Shown: piece after piece, positions 1 through 9,302 of the stretch
Position numbering within the stretch: the first letter of the stretch is position 1
Layout: each line of letters starts with the position of its first letter
DNA from: Chryseobacterium daecheongense
Lineage (GTDB): Bacteria > Bacteroidota > Bacteroidia > Flavobacteriales > Weeksellaceae
Length of the DNA: 64,000 nucleotides
Direction: 5' to 3'
NCBI GenBank assembly: GCA_027920525.1
Contig: CP115858.1
Coordinates: 3,410,001 to 3,474,000, forward strand
Position numbers and translations under genes: made by a program
The notes under the pieces: generated by a model
What the model was told of the DNA's origin: nothing
Database searches by the model: none
What the model saw: the letters and a program-made list of their open reading frames with translations, nothing else

Positions 1-1877
1 TAGTTAAAGGAGACAATCCTTATAATATTGCCAAGAAGTATGGTATAACGGTGGATGAACTGCTGAAACTAAATCCAAAATTTAAAGATGGAAAGTTGAC
101 AGTCGGTGATGTGCTTACAGTTAAATCTGATAAAAGCACTTCTGCTCCTGTTACAAAAAGTGCTGTCATTGAAAAAGCTAAACCCAATGCTCAGCTTGGT
201 AAAATTGTATTACAGCCGAAACAAACCATCTATGGAATTACAAAGCAATACCGTATTTCTGAAACTGACTTGAGAAAGCTGAATCCTGAATTGGATTCTC
301 ATATGAAGATCGGTGATGAGATTACATTACCTTTTGAAAGCATAAAAAAATATGGAGGCAACCAACAACCTGTTGTAGCTTCAAAAACTGTAGAAGCAAC
401 TGCTAATAATACTCCATCAACTGCCGTGGCAACGGATGAGGATAGCTATACAATTCAATCAAAAGATAATTATTACAGAATTACAAAACAATTTGGAGTT
501 AGCCAGCAAGAGCTGTATGCTTTAAATCCTGGATTGGAAGAAAAAGGATTAAAACCAGGAGAGGTTATCCGTGTTAAAAAATCAAATAGCAATGTTGCTA
601 ATGTGATTACGGAGCCTGTTAATCCTAAAACTAAAATTGATTCAGGCAACGAAAAGTCATCTGCTAATAATTCCTCTAACGTGAATGAGGAGGCAGGAGA
701 TGAATATGTTACTTACACTGTTCAGCAAGGAGATACTGTTTTTTCTATTGTCAATAAATATGGTATTTCCATTGACGAATTAATCGCTTTAAACCCGGAT
801 TTAACCCACGGACTAAAGACCGGAATGATTTTGAAAATTAAGAAGCTTGATCCTGCATACATTAAGAAAAGCGGAGATGCTTTAAGTGTTGTTTTGATGC
901 TTCCTTTCGGCTATAGTACAAATGAAACTCAATATAGGGGAATGGCAATGGATTTTCTTACAGGAGCTAAATTAGCCATTGAAAGAAATGCAAGAAACGG
1001 TCAGAAACTGGATATTAAAGTAGTTGATTCCGGTAATGAAGCTTCATTTAGGAATTCATTGACTCAAATCAATCCTAATAATACAGATTTAATTATAGGC
1101 CCATTCTTTAAATCGAATGTCATTGATGTTTTAGACTTTACTAAAAGCCAGAAAATTCCAATTGTAGCGCCGTTTGCAAATTCTCCGGAATTGTATAACT
1201 ACAGTAATCTGGTTATTATTGAAACGAATGATCAAACCTATGCGGATAAAATTGTAGATGAAGTAAAAACTGTATACTCGGATCAAAAAATTTATATAGT
1301 TGCAGACAGCAAAAAGGAAAATGCAAATTATATTAAAGCTGGTCTCGAAAAGGCAGTGAAAAATCCAAATGTAACAATTGTAAGTTCTCCTGCAGAAATT
1401 AAGGCAGACCAGAATATGATGACGGGACAATCTGCTCCTGTAATAGCTATTTTAGCAAGTGATAACGATAGTACGGGCGAGGCTTTTTCAAATAGAGTTA
1501 TTGCCCTGACAAAAGAAGTACAGGGAATAAAAGCTTTTAGCATGTATTATGCTCCAAGTTTTGAGAAAAAGGTAGACGACCTTAGTCAGGCGAGTTTGGT
1601 TTATTTAATGGACAGAAAAATCAATACGGACGGAAGTTTTGAAAAAGAGATTTTGGCAGCCTATAAAGGTAAATATTGCAAGACTCCTCCCAAATATGCA
1701 ATTATTGGTTTTGATGTTGTCAATGACATGTTAACCAGAGAGAATAAAAAAGGAGAAATTTTTAAACAAATGAATAAAGTTCAAACTCAGCTTGCAACCA
1801 AGTTTGAATTTGTAAAGTCCAAAGCTAATGGAGCTTATGTGAATACTGGTTATCGTGTAATCCGATTAGTTCCTTAG
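1..1877 (+). CDS. LysM-repeat protein with periplasmic-binding-protein-like C-terminal domain (5' partial)
   Basis: The reading frame is already open at base 3 and encodes LysM-like sequence there (VKGDNPYNIAKKYG), so the gene begins upstream of the window and the ATG at 51 is internal. Counting from that Met, further LysM repeats lie at about 51-95, 132-177 and 219-265, each with the YxI/ITKxYxIS...LxxLNP pattern, separated by Ser/Asn/Thr-rich linkers. From about residue 275 to the end (608) the sequence resembles a type-1 periplasmic ligand-binding fold (DFLTGAKLAIERNA, IIGPFFKSNV, IPIVAPFAN). LysM modules bind peptidoglycan, so the protein should be an envelope protein held to the cell wall. 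The ligand of the C-terminal domain, if any, is unknown. The stop is TAG at 1875-1877. Confidence 0.85.
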   Translation, partial: VKGDNPYNIAKKYGITVDELLKLNPKFKDGKLTVGDVLTVKSDKSTSAPVTKSAVIEKAKPNAQLGKIVLQPKQTIYGITKQYRISETDLRKLNPELDSHMKIGDEITLPFESIKKYGGNQQPVVASKTVEATANNTPSTAVATDEDSYTIQSKDNYYRITKQFGVSQQELYALNPGLEEKGLKPGEVIRVKKSNSNVANVITEPVNPKTKIDSGNEKSSANNSSNVNEEAGDEYVTYTVQQGDTVFSIVNKYGISIDELIALNPDLTHGLKTGMILKIKKLDPAYIKKSGDALSVVLMLPFGYSTNETQYRGMAMDFLTGAKLAIERNARNGQKLDIKVVDSGNEASFRNSLTQINPNNTDLIIGPFFKSNVIDVLDFTKSQKIPIVAPFANSPELYNYSNLVIIETNDQTYADKIVDEVKTVYSDQKIYIVADSKKENANYIKAGLEKAVKNPNVTIVSSPAEIKADQNMMTGQSAPVIAILASDNDSTGEAFSNRVIALTKEVQGIKAFSMYYAPSFEKKVDDLSQASLVYLMDRKINTDGSFEKEILAAYKGKYCKTPPKYAIIGFDVVNDMLTRENKKGEIFKQMNKVQTQLATKFEFVKSKANGAYVNTGYRVIRLVP

Positions 1878-1916
1878 TGAAGTAGATTGGATGAAAGAAA
1901 ATCTTCACATTATGTT

Positions 1917-1924
1917 TATATTTG
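1917..1924 (+). promoter_or_regulatory. Candidate -7 promoter element for fabD
   Basis: TATATTTG matches the Bacteroidota -7 consensus TAnnTTTG and lies 22 bp before the fabD ATG, just after the LysM gene stop. No well-spaced -33 TTTG was found. Confidence 0.45.
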
Positions 1925-1945
1925 CATAATATTTTAAATTATTAG

Positions 1946-2821
1946 ATGAAAGCACTTGTATTTCCTGGGCAGGGTTCTCAGTTTGTTGGGATGGGAAAAG
2001 AACTATATGATTCTCGAAAAGACATAAAGGACCTGATGGAATCTGCCAATGAAATTTTAGGTTTCGATATTTTATCCCTTATGTTTAATGGGACAGAAGA
2101 AGATCTAAAGAAAACCGAGGTTACTCAGCCTTCTATTTTTATACATTCTGTAGCTGCTTTAAAAGCTGTAAATGGACTTGGTGCTGAAATGGTAGCCGGT
2201 CACTCTTTAGGAGAATTTTCAGCATTGGTCGCTAATGGAGTTCTGTCTTTTGATGACGGTCTTAAATTAGTATCTGAGCGAGCAAAAGCAATGCAGGAAG
2301 CTTGTGATATTAATCCAAGCTCAATGGCTGCAATTTTAGGATTGGAAGATGCCAAAGTTGAAGAAATTTGTGCACAGATCAATGGGATTGTTGTTCCTGC
2401 AAATTATAATTGTCCTGGACAACTTGTAATTTCAGGAGAAACTGCTGCCGTAGAAGAAGCTTGTATTAAATTGAAAGAAGCGGGAGCAAAAAGAGCATTA
2501 TTGCTACCTGTTAATGGGGCTTTTCATTCTCCATTGATGCAACCTGCACAAGAAAGATTGGCCGCTGCTATTGAACAAACTAAATTCAGAAAAGCAACGA
2601 TTCCAGTTTATCAGAATATTACCACGACTGCAGTTACAAATCCTGACGAAATTAAGAAAAACCTGATTGCTCAGTTAACAGGTCCTGTAAAATGGACACA
2701 ATCTGTTCAGAATATGATTAAAGACGGAGCATCTAACTTTGTAGAAGTTGGACCAGGAAAAACTTTACAGGGATTGATCAAGAAAATTGATAGTTCTGTA
2801 GACGTTGCTTCGGCAATCTAA
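1946..2821 (+). CDS. fabD: Malonyl-CoA:ACP transacylase FabD
   Basis: FabD transfers malonyl groups from CoA to acyl carrier protein, supplying the extender unit of type II fatty acid synthesis in the cytoplasm. The 291-residue protein is of normal family length. It shows the N-terminal FPGQGSQ signature (residues 6-12), the catalytic serine in GHSLGE (Ser87), the conserved Arg112 that binds the malonyl carboxylate, and the catalytic His194 in GAFHSPLM. The C-terminus has the usual VEVGPGKTLQGL motif. The gene is followed after 11 bp by the GHMP kinase gene on the same strand, so the two are probably co-transcribed. A TAnnTTTG element lies shortly upstream. Confidence 0.97.
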   Translation: MKALVFPGQGSQFVGMGKELYDSRKDIKDLMESANEILGFDILSLMFNGTEEDLKKTEVTQPSIFIHSVAALKAVNGLGAEMVAGHSLGEFSALVANGVLSFDDGLKLVSERAKAMQEACDINPSSMAAILGLEDAKVEEICAQINGIVVPANYNCPGQLVISGETAAVEEACIKLKEAGAKRALLLPVNGAFHSPLMQPAQERLAAAIEQTKFRKATIPVYQNITTTAVTNPDEIKKNLIAQLTGPVKWTQSVQNMIKDGASNFVEVGPGKTLQGLIKKIDSSVDVASAI

Positions 2822-2832
2822 AAAATAAACAA

Positions 2833-3735
2833 ATGGGCGAAATATTTTCACCGGGAAAGCTCATGCTTACTTCAGAATATTTCGCTATAGATGGAGCTCT
2901 TGTCCTAGCGGTACCAACCAGGCTGGGACAAGAGTTTTTCTTTGAAGAAACGGAAGATGGGAAATCATTGGTTTTTTGGGAAGCTTACCATCAAAATAAA
3001 CTATGGCTGAAAGTGATCATTGATTATTCCTCTTGGAAAATCCTTGAGACAAATATAGCTCCCAGTGCCGAATTTCTTATAAAAACGTTGAAAAACGTCC
3101 AAAAGCTTTCTACTCGTAAATTCCAGAATGCAGATTCATACTTTTTAAAAACAAATCTACAGTTCCCTTCCGATTTTGGATTGGGAAGCAGTTCAACATT
3201 AATGAACAACCTTTCTGTGTGGGCTGATACAGATCCTTTCATGCTAAATAGTCTAAGTTTGGGTGGAAGTGGTTATGATATTGCTGTCGCAAAGGAAAAA
3301 TCAGCAGTTTTGTATCAGAATAAACCGGTAATACAATATAAAAGAGTAACCTTTGATCCTATCTTTAAGGACGACTTGATTTTTATCCATTTAAATCAAA
3401 AACAAGACAGCAGGGAAGCAATCGAACTGTATAAGTCTAAAATAAAATCCCGGAAACTGATCGAAGTATTTTCTGCCCTTACCAATGAAATTCTATTATG
3501 TAATGAATTAAATGATTTTTGTCATTTAATGACTGTTCATGAAAGAAAAATTTCTGATTTTCTGAATATTCCTACCGTTAAAGACAAATTCTTCTCCGAC
3601 TGTCCGGTTTTTGTGAAAAGTTTGGGTGCCTGGGGGGGAGATTTTGTAATGAGTGCCAAATTTAGGGGCTTTGAGGACTATTTTCGGGGAAAAGGTTTTG
3701 CGACTATTTTTGAATGGACTGATATAATTGCTTGA
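2833..3735 (+). CDS. GYDIA-family GHMP kinase
   Basis: The 300-residue protein has the GHMP small-molecule kinase hallmarks: an N-terminal SPGKLMLTSEY segment, a glycine/serine ATP-binding motif (GLGSSSTLMNN, about residues 115-125) and the GGSGYDIAVA motif (about 143-152) that names the GYDIA subfamily in Bacteroidota. GHMP kinases phosphorylate small alcohols such as mevalonate or phosphomevalonate. A role in the mevalonate route to isoprenoids is a family-based inference; the substrate cannot be read from the sequence. It starts 11 bp after fabD and is probably in the same transcript. The following 130 bp carry the pckA promoter. Confidence 0.85.
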   Translation: MGEIFSPGKLMLTSEYFAIDGALVLAVPTRLGQEFFFEETEDGKSLVFWEAYHQNKLWLKVIIDYSSWKILETNIAPSAEFLIKTLKNVQKLSTRKFQNADSYFLKTNLQFPSDFGLGSSSTLMNNLSVWADTDPFMLNSLSLGGSGYDIAVAKEKSAVLYQNKPVIQYKRVTFDPIFKDDLIFIHLNQKQDSREAIELYKSKIKSRKLIEVFSALTNEILLCNELNDFCHLMTVHERKISDFLNIPTVKDKFFSDCPVFVKSLGAWGGDFVMSAKFRGFEDYFRGKGFATIFEWTDIIA

Positions 3736-3822
3736 TATTTAGTAATTTGCCGTTCTGTTTTTTTCTTTGTCATTCTGACTTATATCATTATATTTAACCA
3801 CCTGTAACACTAAATTAATATT

Positions 3823-3830
3823 TAATTTTG
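3823..3830 (+). promoter_or_regulatory. Candidate -7 promoter element for pckA
   Basis: TAATTTTG fits TAnnTTTG and lies 35 bp upstream of the pckA start, in the 130-bp gap after the GHMP kinase gene. A convincing -33 element is not visible. Confidence 0.45.
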
Positions 3831-3865
3831 TTGGACTAAAAAAAGAAATAGAAAATATAAGTAAA

Positions 3866-5482
3866 ATGAAACACGCTAAAATCATCCAGGATTTGCAAAA
3901 ATTAGGGATTAAGGGAGACTACGAAATAATATATAATCCCTCATATGAGGAATTATTTCAAGCAGAAGTTTCTCCTGAAAATCAGGGTTTTGAGAGAGCT
4001 GAACTTACGGAATCTGGTGCAGTATCAGTAAAAACAGGAATTTTTACTGGCCGTTCTCCAAAAGACAGATACATTGTTCAGGATGATGTTACAAGAGACA
4101 CAATTTTCTGGGATGGCAAAGTGAACTTGCCTACAACAGCAGAAATCTTCAAGTCTTGTAAAGAATTAGTGCTAGACCAACTTTCTTCTTCTAAGAAAAT
4201 TTATGTAGTGGATGCATTTTGTGGAACAAATGCTGACACAAGACTTAAAGTGAGATTCATCGTAGAAGTTGCATGGCAGGCGCATTTCGTTACTAATATG
4301 TTCATCCGTCCATCTCATTATGAGCTGGAAAACTTTGGAGAACCTGATTTCACTGTTGTGAACGGTTCTAAAACAACGAATCCGAATTGGGAAGCTCAGG
4401 GACTAAATTCCGAGAATTTTGTAATGTTCAACCTTACGGAAAAATTACAGATCATTGGAGGAACCTGGTATGGAGGAGAAATGAAAAAAGGAATGTTCGC
4501 AATGATGAACTACTACCTTCCGCTAAAAGGAATGGCATCTATGCACTGTTCTGCAAACGTAGGAGAAGAAGGAGATGTTGCTTTGTTCTTCGGCCTTTCC
4601 GGAACAGGTAAAACAACTTTATCCGCTGATCCTAAAAGATATCTTATTGGTGACGATGAACACGGTTGGGATAACAATGGAGTTTTCAACTATGAGGGAG
4701 GTTGCTATGCAAAAGTAATTGACTTATCGGAAGAAAAAGAACCGGACATTTTCAGAGCAATTAAAAGAGATGCTCTTCTTGAAAATGTTGTTGTAAATAA
4801 TGGTGTTTCTGATTATACTGATAATTCAATCACTGAAAACACGAGAGTTTCTTATCCGATTTACCATATTAACAAAATTGTACTGCCTTCTAAAGCTGGG
4901 CATGCTAAGAAGATTGTTTATCTTTCAGCTGATGCATTCGGAGTATTACCTCCGGTTTCAATTTTAGATGAAAATCAGGCTCAATACCACTTTTTATGTG
5001 GATATACTTCTAAATTAGCAGGAACTGAAAGAGGAATTACTTCTCCAGAACCTTCATTCTCTCCGGCTTTTGGTGAGGCATTTCTTACGTTACATCCTAC
5101 CATGTACTCTAAAACCTTGATTGGTAAAATGAAAGAACATGGAGCAAAAGCTTATTTGGTAAATACAGGATGGAACGGTACAGGAAAAAGAATCTCATTA
5201 AAAGATACAAGAGCCATTATTGATGCAATAATTGATGGATCTATTGAGAACGCTCCTAAGGCACAAGTACCTATTATGAACTTGGAAATTCCTACTTCTT
5301 TACCCAATGTTTCAGAAGGCATTCTGGATCCAAGACATACATACAGTGATGCTTCAGAGTGGGAAGAGAAGGCTAAAGACTTAGCATCAAGATATATTAA
5401 GAATTTTGAACAGTATTGTAACACTGAAGAGGGGAAAAAGCTGGTTGCTTCCGGACCTCAATTACAAGAACAAACAATATAA
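3866..5482 (+). CDS. pckA: Phosphoenolpyruvate carboxykinase (ATP)
   Basis: PckA interconverts oxaloacetate plus ATP with PEP, CO2 and ADP, the first committed step of gluconeogenesis from C4 acids, in the cytoplasm. The 538-residue length is typical of the ATP-dependent family. Recognisable features are the [10 protein letters not shown] substrate-binding segment near residue 60, the [16 protein letters not shown] kinase-1a P-loop near residue 245, the metal-binding GDDEHGW stretch just after it, and the [11 protein letters not shown] segment. The gene stands alone, with its own candidate -7 element and a strong terminator 10 bp after the stop. It converges with aroQ. Confidence 0.97.
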   Translation: MKHAKIIQDLQKLGIKGDYEIIYNPSYEELFQAEVSPENQGFERAELTESGAVSVKTGIFTGRSPKDRYIVQDDVTRDTIFWDGKVNLPTTAEIFKSCKELVLDQLSSSKKIYVVDAFCGTNADTRLKVRFIVEVAWQAHFVTNMFIRPSHYELENFGEPDFTVVNGSKTTNPNWEAQGLNSENFVMFNLTEKLQIIGGTWYGGEMKKGMFAMMNYYLPLKGMASMHCSANVGEEGDVALFFGLSGTGKTTLSADPKRYLIGDDEHGWDNNGVFNYEGGCYAKVIDLSEEKEPDIFRAIKRDALLENVVVNNGVSDYTDNSITENTRVSYPIYHINKIVLPSKAGHAKKIVYLSADAFGVLPPVSILDENQAQYHFLCGYTSKLAGTERGITSPEPSFSPAFGEAFLTLHPTMYSKTLIGKMKEHGAKAYLVNTGWNGTGKRISLKDTRAIIDAIIDGSIENAPKAQVPIMNLEIPTSLPNVSEGILDPRHTYSDASEWEEKAKDLASRYIKNFEQYCNTEEGKKLVASGPQLQEQTI

Positions 5483-5518
5483 AAAAAGAAAAGCCTCATC
5501 ATTGATGAGGCTTTTTTA
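5483..5518 (+). terminator. Bidirectional rho-independent terminator between pckA and aroQ
   Basis: The stem GCCTCATC (5493-5500), loop ATT, and GATGAGGC (5504-5511) are flanked by an A-run on the left and a T-run on the right, so the hairpin can end both pckA (plus) and aroQ (minus). Confidence 0.9.
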
Positions 5519-5532
5519 TGTATTAAAACATC

Positions 5533-5937
5533 CTAAAAGCTTAATAAAGCCAGTCTGTATCCTTTCATTCCAAAGCCGGATAATACAGCATCTGTGTGAG
5601 CCGCTGTTACTGACTTTTGCCGGAATTCTTCTCTTTTATAAATATTGCTGATATGTACTTCAATCTTAGGTTTCTGTATATTCTTTAAACAGTCGGCTAT
5701 CGCATAAGAGTAATGAGTAAAAGCCCCCGGATTGATAATAACAGCATCAAAATCATCTTCCTGAAGTCTGTTAATTAATTCTCCTTCAATATTCGATTGA
5801 TAATAGTTCAGTTCGTAAGAAAGGAATTCATCTTTTAATTTTTCCAAATATTCATCCATTGAAATTATTCCATAAATTTCAGGTTCTCTTGTACCCAACA
5901 GATTTAGATTCGGTCCGTTTATGATTAAAATTTTCAT
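5533..5937 (-). CDS. aroQ: Type II 3-dehydroquinate dehydratase
   Basis: AroQ catalyses the third step of the shikimate pathway, converting 3-dehydroquinate to 3-dehydroshikimate. The 134-residue protein is slightly short for the family but complete. It begins with the classic ILIINGPNLNLLGTREPEIYG motif, which contains the loop Arg and Tyr. It continues with NPGAFTHYSYAIADCL (residues 69-84) and ends with EVHISNIYKREEFR, carrying catalytic His95. The gene is single, convergent with pckA, and shares its terminator. Confidence 0.95.
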   Translation of the reverse strand: MKILIINGPNLNLLGTREPEIYGIISMDEYLEKLKDEFLSYELNYYQSNIEGELINRLQEDDFDAVIINPGAFTHYSYAIADCLKNIQKPKIEVHISNIYKREEFRQKSVTAAHTDAVLSGFGMKGYRLALLSF

Positions 5938-6124
5938 AACATAAAATTAAAAAGTTTTTTTCGATTAGTGCGGATATTTTACGGGTTTTATTTGAAGGGA
6001 ATGTTTTACATTATTTTTAATGATATTTCTCATGTTTAAAAATTTAACATTTTCTCTAATGGTTTATTAACAGGTGTCTTAAGTGAAAATTAAGTTAATT
6101 TTTGAGAATTTAAAATAAAAAATA

Positions 6125-6153
6125 AATTAGTCTACTTGTTTTATAGACTAATT
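6125..6153. promoter_or_regulatory. Perfect 10-bp inverted repeat over the susC promoter (candidate operator)
   Basis: AATTAGTCTA (6125-6134) and TAGACTAATT (6144-6153) are exact reverse complements around a 9-nt spacer. The spacer contains the TTG at 6136-6138 that is the likely -33 element of the riboswitch promoter. Symmetry plus overlap with the promoter suggests a repressor or activator site; the regulator is not known. Confidence 0.55.
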
Positions 6154-6166
6154 GTTTTTAGATTTG
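6136..6166 (+). promoter_or_regulatory. Bacteroidota-type promoter for the SAM riboswitch/susCD transcript
   Basis: TTG at 6136-6138, a 20-nt spacer, and TAGATTTG at 6159-6166 match the TTTG-N19/20-TAnnTTTG consensus. The predicted transcript start is about 6172, just before the riboswitch. Confidence 0.75.
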
Positions 6167-6183
6167 CAACCATATTTCGATCG

Positions 6184-6278
6184 GCTTATAAAGAAAGATG
6201 GAGGGAACTGACCCTACGAAGTCTTAACAACCTGCATGATGCAAGGTGTTACATTCAGCCTTTTAAGGAAAAATAAGC
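6184..6278 (+). ncRNA. SAM-I (S-box) riboswitch aptamer
   Basis: The core has the S-box signatures GATGGAGGGAACTGACCCTA, CGAAGTCTTAACAACCTG and CAAGGTGTTACATTCAGCC in the right order. The closing P1 helix can form between GCTTAT (6184-6189) and ATAAGC (6273-6278), which are exact complements. It binds S-adenosylmethionine. A terminator hairpin follows at 6304-6338, so it probably acts by transcription attenuation: high SAM turns off the SusC/SusD genes downstream. Confidence 0.88.
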
Positions 6279-6303
6279 ATTTGGTTAAATCAATTTCTTG
6301 ATG

Positions 6304-6338
6304 CCCTTTGCTGTGTTTTCCGCAAAGGGTGTTTTTTT
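6304..6338 (+). terminator. Expression-platform terminator of the SAM riboswitch
   Basis: CCCTTTGC (6304-6311) pairs with GCAAAGGG (6322-6329) and is followed by TG and a run of seven T. It lies between the aptamer and susC, as expected for a transcription-attenuating S-box leader. Confidence 0.82.
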
Positions 6339-6362
6339 AATATTTAACAAATAAAATTGATT

Positions 6363-9278
6363 ATGGTTAGTAAAAGTTTATTAAAAGCTGGTGTTTGGAT
6401 TTCACCCGGTGCTTTGTTTTTCTTAGGCATTATTAGTGTTAATGGGCAGGAGATAAAGCAGAAGAAAGATACGCTTAGGGAAAAAGATATTGATGAAGTC
6501 GTTGTGGTAGCTTACGGTAAAGCGAAAAAGACGAGTTACACAGGTTCTGTAGCGACGATCTCCAGCGAAAAGATTAATAATCGGCCGGTAACCAATATTA
6601 CAAAAGCTTTGGAAGGGCAGGTAGCGGGATTACAGGCAGTAAGTGCTTCAGGCCAACCGGGTGCTACGGCAACAATCCGTATCAGGGGGATCGGATCTAT
6701 TAGTGCCTCAAGTAATCCTTTATTCGTGGTGGATGGAATTCCTTTTGATGGAAATATCAATTCTATCAGCCCAAATGATATAGAATCAATTAGTGTTTTG
6801 AAAGATGCTACGGCAAGCTCTCTGTATGGATCAAGAGGTGCTAACGGAGTGATTATTGTGACTACAAAGTCAGGGAAAAAAGGAGAATCACGAATCAATT
6901 TTAATATCAGTCAGGGATTTTCCAGCAGGGCTGTAAAGGACTATGAACAGGTTACCACGGACCAGTATTTTCAATTATATTGGGAAGCAATGAGAAATGG
7001 ATATAAATCAGGACAGGTTTCAGCACAACAGGCTGCACAAATGGCCACAGATAATCTTGTGAATAATCTGGGCATCAATCCATATGGTTCTAACTATGCA
7101 AAACCGGTAGGGACAGATGGAAAACTGCTGCCTGGAGCAAGGCCTTTATGGAATGATGACTGGAGGGATATACTACAAAGAGTGGCCTCAAGAAACCAGG
7201 TTGATCTTGATTTTAGTGGCGGAAATGAAAAAGGAAACTATTTTTTCTCATTGGGATATCTTGATGATAAGGGTATTGCCATAGGATCCGGATTTACAAA
7301 ATACAGTACGAGATTGAAGATTAATAATGAAGTGAAAAAATGGTTAACAGTTGGAGCAAACCTTAGCTATACCAATAGTCTTCAGGAGGCACCACCATCT
7401 TCCGATTCAAGAACTGATAATATTATTAATGCAGCCAGAGTAATTCCTTCTTTTTATCCATACTATGAAAGAAATCCTGATGGAAGCTATAAGCTTGATG
7501 CTAACGGAAATACAATTTACGACTTCGGAAAGTACAGGCCGACAAGTGCTTTGCAAAATCAAAATGCAGCAGCAACTTTGCCATTAGACAAAAATGAAAA
7601 CAGGGAAGATAACTTTTCAGGAAAAGGGTATTTGGATTTTACCTTCTTACCGGAATTAAAATTTAAATCCAGTTTTTCAATTGACCTGGTAAATTATAAT
7701 GGGCATTATTATTCAAATCCGTTACTTGGGGAGGGTAGTGAAATCGGAGGTTCGGTGACCAAGACAAATTCACGGACATTATCTTATACAACCAGTAATA
7801 TCTTGACCTATGACAAAAAATTCGATCAGCATCATTTCAATATTCTAGCCGGACAGGAGTTTTATCATTATGAGTATCAGACGATATCCGGAAGCCGAAG
7901 TCAGTTTTCTTTACCTTATTATTATGAACCGGATGCAGCGGCTTTATTAGGAGGTTTTAGTGGTAATAGTGATAAATTAGGTTTACTGAGTTTTTTAGGT
8001 AAAGCAGAGTATGATTTCAATAACACTTATTTTATTTCCGGATCTGTAAGATCAGACGGATCTTCCCGTTTTTCACCTCAAAATAGATGGGGAACTTTCT
8101 GGTCAGTAGGAGGTTCGTGGAAGGCGTCTAATGAGCAATTCATTAAAAATCTAAATTTCTTTAATCAGCTAACCCTTCGTGCGAGTTACGGAGGACAGGG
8201 AAATGATAAGTTGAGTACTTATTATGCTTACCAAAGTCTTTACGCATTTTACAATAATCTGGGAGAAGGAGGAACAGTTGCTAGCAGGCTTCCCACTCCT
8301 GATCTTAAGTGGGAAACCAATCTTAACTTGAATGTGGGGCTGGAATTTGCTATTCTTAAAAACAGGGTTAAGGGTAATGTGGAATATTTCCAGCGTCAAA
8401 GTAAAGATCTTTTATTTGACAGGCCTTTGGCTCCCTCTCTTGGTTTTAGTGGTTATTCAGCGAATATTGGAGAATTGAAAAATACAGGCTTTGAATTTTC
8501 ATTATTCACAACTCCGATTAAAACGGACGATTTCCAATGGGATGTTGATGTTAATGTAACAACCCTAAAAAACAGAATTACGAAACTTCCTAAAGGCCCA
8601 ATTGTAACAGGAACTAAATTATTGCAGGTTGGGGGTTCTGTTTATGATTTCTTTATTCCGGAATGGGTTGGAGTTGATCCAAGTAACGGTGCTCCGCTAT
8701 GGAAATATGTTTATCAGGATGCCAATGGGAATACAATAGAAGGAACAACTTCTGAATATGCAAAGGCGACAAAAACATTGCAGGGTTCTTCTTTGCCTAA
8801 ATTCTCCGGTGGAATCACTACAAATATTACATATAAGGATTTTGATTTATCCGCGCTGCTAACTTTTAGTGTTGGAGGAAAAATTCTTGATACAGATTAC
8901 ACCATGTTAATGTCAAATGGAAGCAATGCTGGAAGGGCATGGAGCGCAGAGATGTTAAACAGATGGACGCCTGAAAATCCCAACACGGATGTTCCGGCTT
9001 TAAGTACAACGACAAATAACTGGACTTCAACGTCCTCAAGGTTTTTATACTCGGGGACTTATGCCAGATTGAAAAATGTGAGTATCGGATATACGTTACC
9101 TTCAGATTATTTCGGAAGACTGGGACTGAAAAAGTTCAGAATTTATCTTCAGGCTGAAAACCTTTTAACTTTCTACAAGCACAAAGGAATGGATCCCGAG
9201 CAAGCTATAGATGGTACCACTTATTACAGATATCCGGCAATGAGAACAATAACATTCGGTCTTCAGGCTACACTTTAA
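6363..9278 (+). CDS. SusC/RagA-family TonB-linked outer membrane transporter under SAM riboswitch control
   Basis: The protein (971 residues from this ATG) is a SusC-type TonB-dependent receptor. It has a signal-like start ending near VNGQ, a DEVVVVAYGKAKKTSYTGSV TonB-box/plug entry, the SusC plug signatures IRIRGIGSISASSNPLFVVD and LKDATASSLYGSRGANGVII, and a long C-terminal beta-barrel ending in aromatic ITFGLQATL. It lacks the carboxypeptidase-regulatory-like domain seen at the N-terminus of many SusC proteins. The frame also offers TTG at 6357; the ATG at 6363 is preferred. With the SusD partner 24 bp downstream it should import a ligand too large for porins. The SAM-I riboswitch suggests a methionine- or sulfur-related substrate, which is an inference. 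Confidence 0.93.
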   Translation: MVSKSLLKAGVWISPGALFFLGIISVNGQEIKQKKDTLREKDIDEVVVVAYGKAKKTSYTGSVATISSEKINNRPVTNITKALEGQVAGLQAVSASGQPGATATIRIRGIGSISASSNPLFVVDGIPFDGNINSISPNDIESISVLKDATASSLYGSRGANGVIIVTTKSGKKGESRINFNISQGFSSRAVKDYEQVTTDQYFQLYWEAMRNGYKSGQVSAQQAAQMATDNLVNNLGINPYGSNYAKPVGTDGKLLPGARPLWNDDWRDILQRVASRNQVDLDFSGGNEKGNYFFSLGYLDDKGIAIGSGFTKYSTRLKINNEVKKWLTVGANLSYTNSLQEAPPSSDSRTDNIINAARVIPSFYPYYERNPDGSYKLDANGNTIYDFGKYRPTSALQNQNAAATLPLDKNENREDNFSGKGYLDFTFLPELKFKSSFSIDLVNYNGHYYSNPLLGEGSEIGGSVTKTNSRTLSYTTSNILTYDKKFDQHHFNILAGQEFYHYEYQTISGSRSQFSLPYYYEPDAAALLGGFSGNSDKLGLLSFLGKAEYDFNNTYFISGSVRSDGSSRFSPQNRWGTFWSVGGSWKASNEQFIKNLNFFNQLTLRASYGGQGNDKLSTYYAYQSLYAFYNNLGEGGTVASRLPTPDLKWETNLNLNVGLEFAILKNRVKGNVEYFQRQSKDLLFDRPLAPSLGFSGYSANIGELKNTGFEFSLFTTPIKTDDFQWDVDVNVTTLKNRITKLPKGPIVTGTKLLQVGGSVYDFFIPEWVGVDPSNGAPLWKYVYQDANGNTIEGTTSEYAKATKTLQGSSLPKFSGGITTNITYKDFDLSALLTFSVGGKILDTDYTMLMSNGSNAGRAWSAEMLNRWTPENPNTDVPALSTTTNNWTSTSSRFLYSGTYARLKNVSIGYTLPSDYFGRLGLKKFRIYLQAENLLTFYKHKGMDPEQAIDGTTYYRYPAMRTITFGLQATL

Positions 9279-9302
9279 GTTTATATTAAAACAATCAAAA
9301 CA

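Noticed and set aside
4387..4611. A 74-codon plus-strand ORF overlapping pckA in another frame
   Set aside because: It lies wholly inside the conserved pckA coding frame; its sequence is Arg-rich and family-less, as expected of an out-of-frame reading.
5406..5651. An 81-codon ORF running from pckA into aroQ
   Set aside because: It crosses the bidirectional terminator and the antisense strand of aroQ, so it is not a gene.
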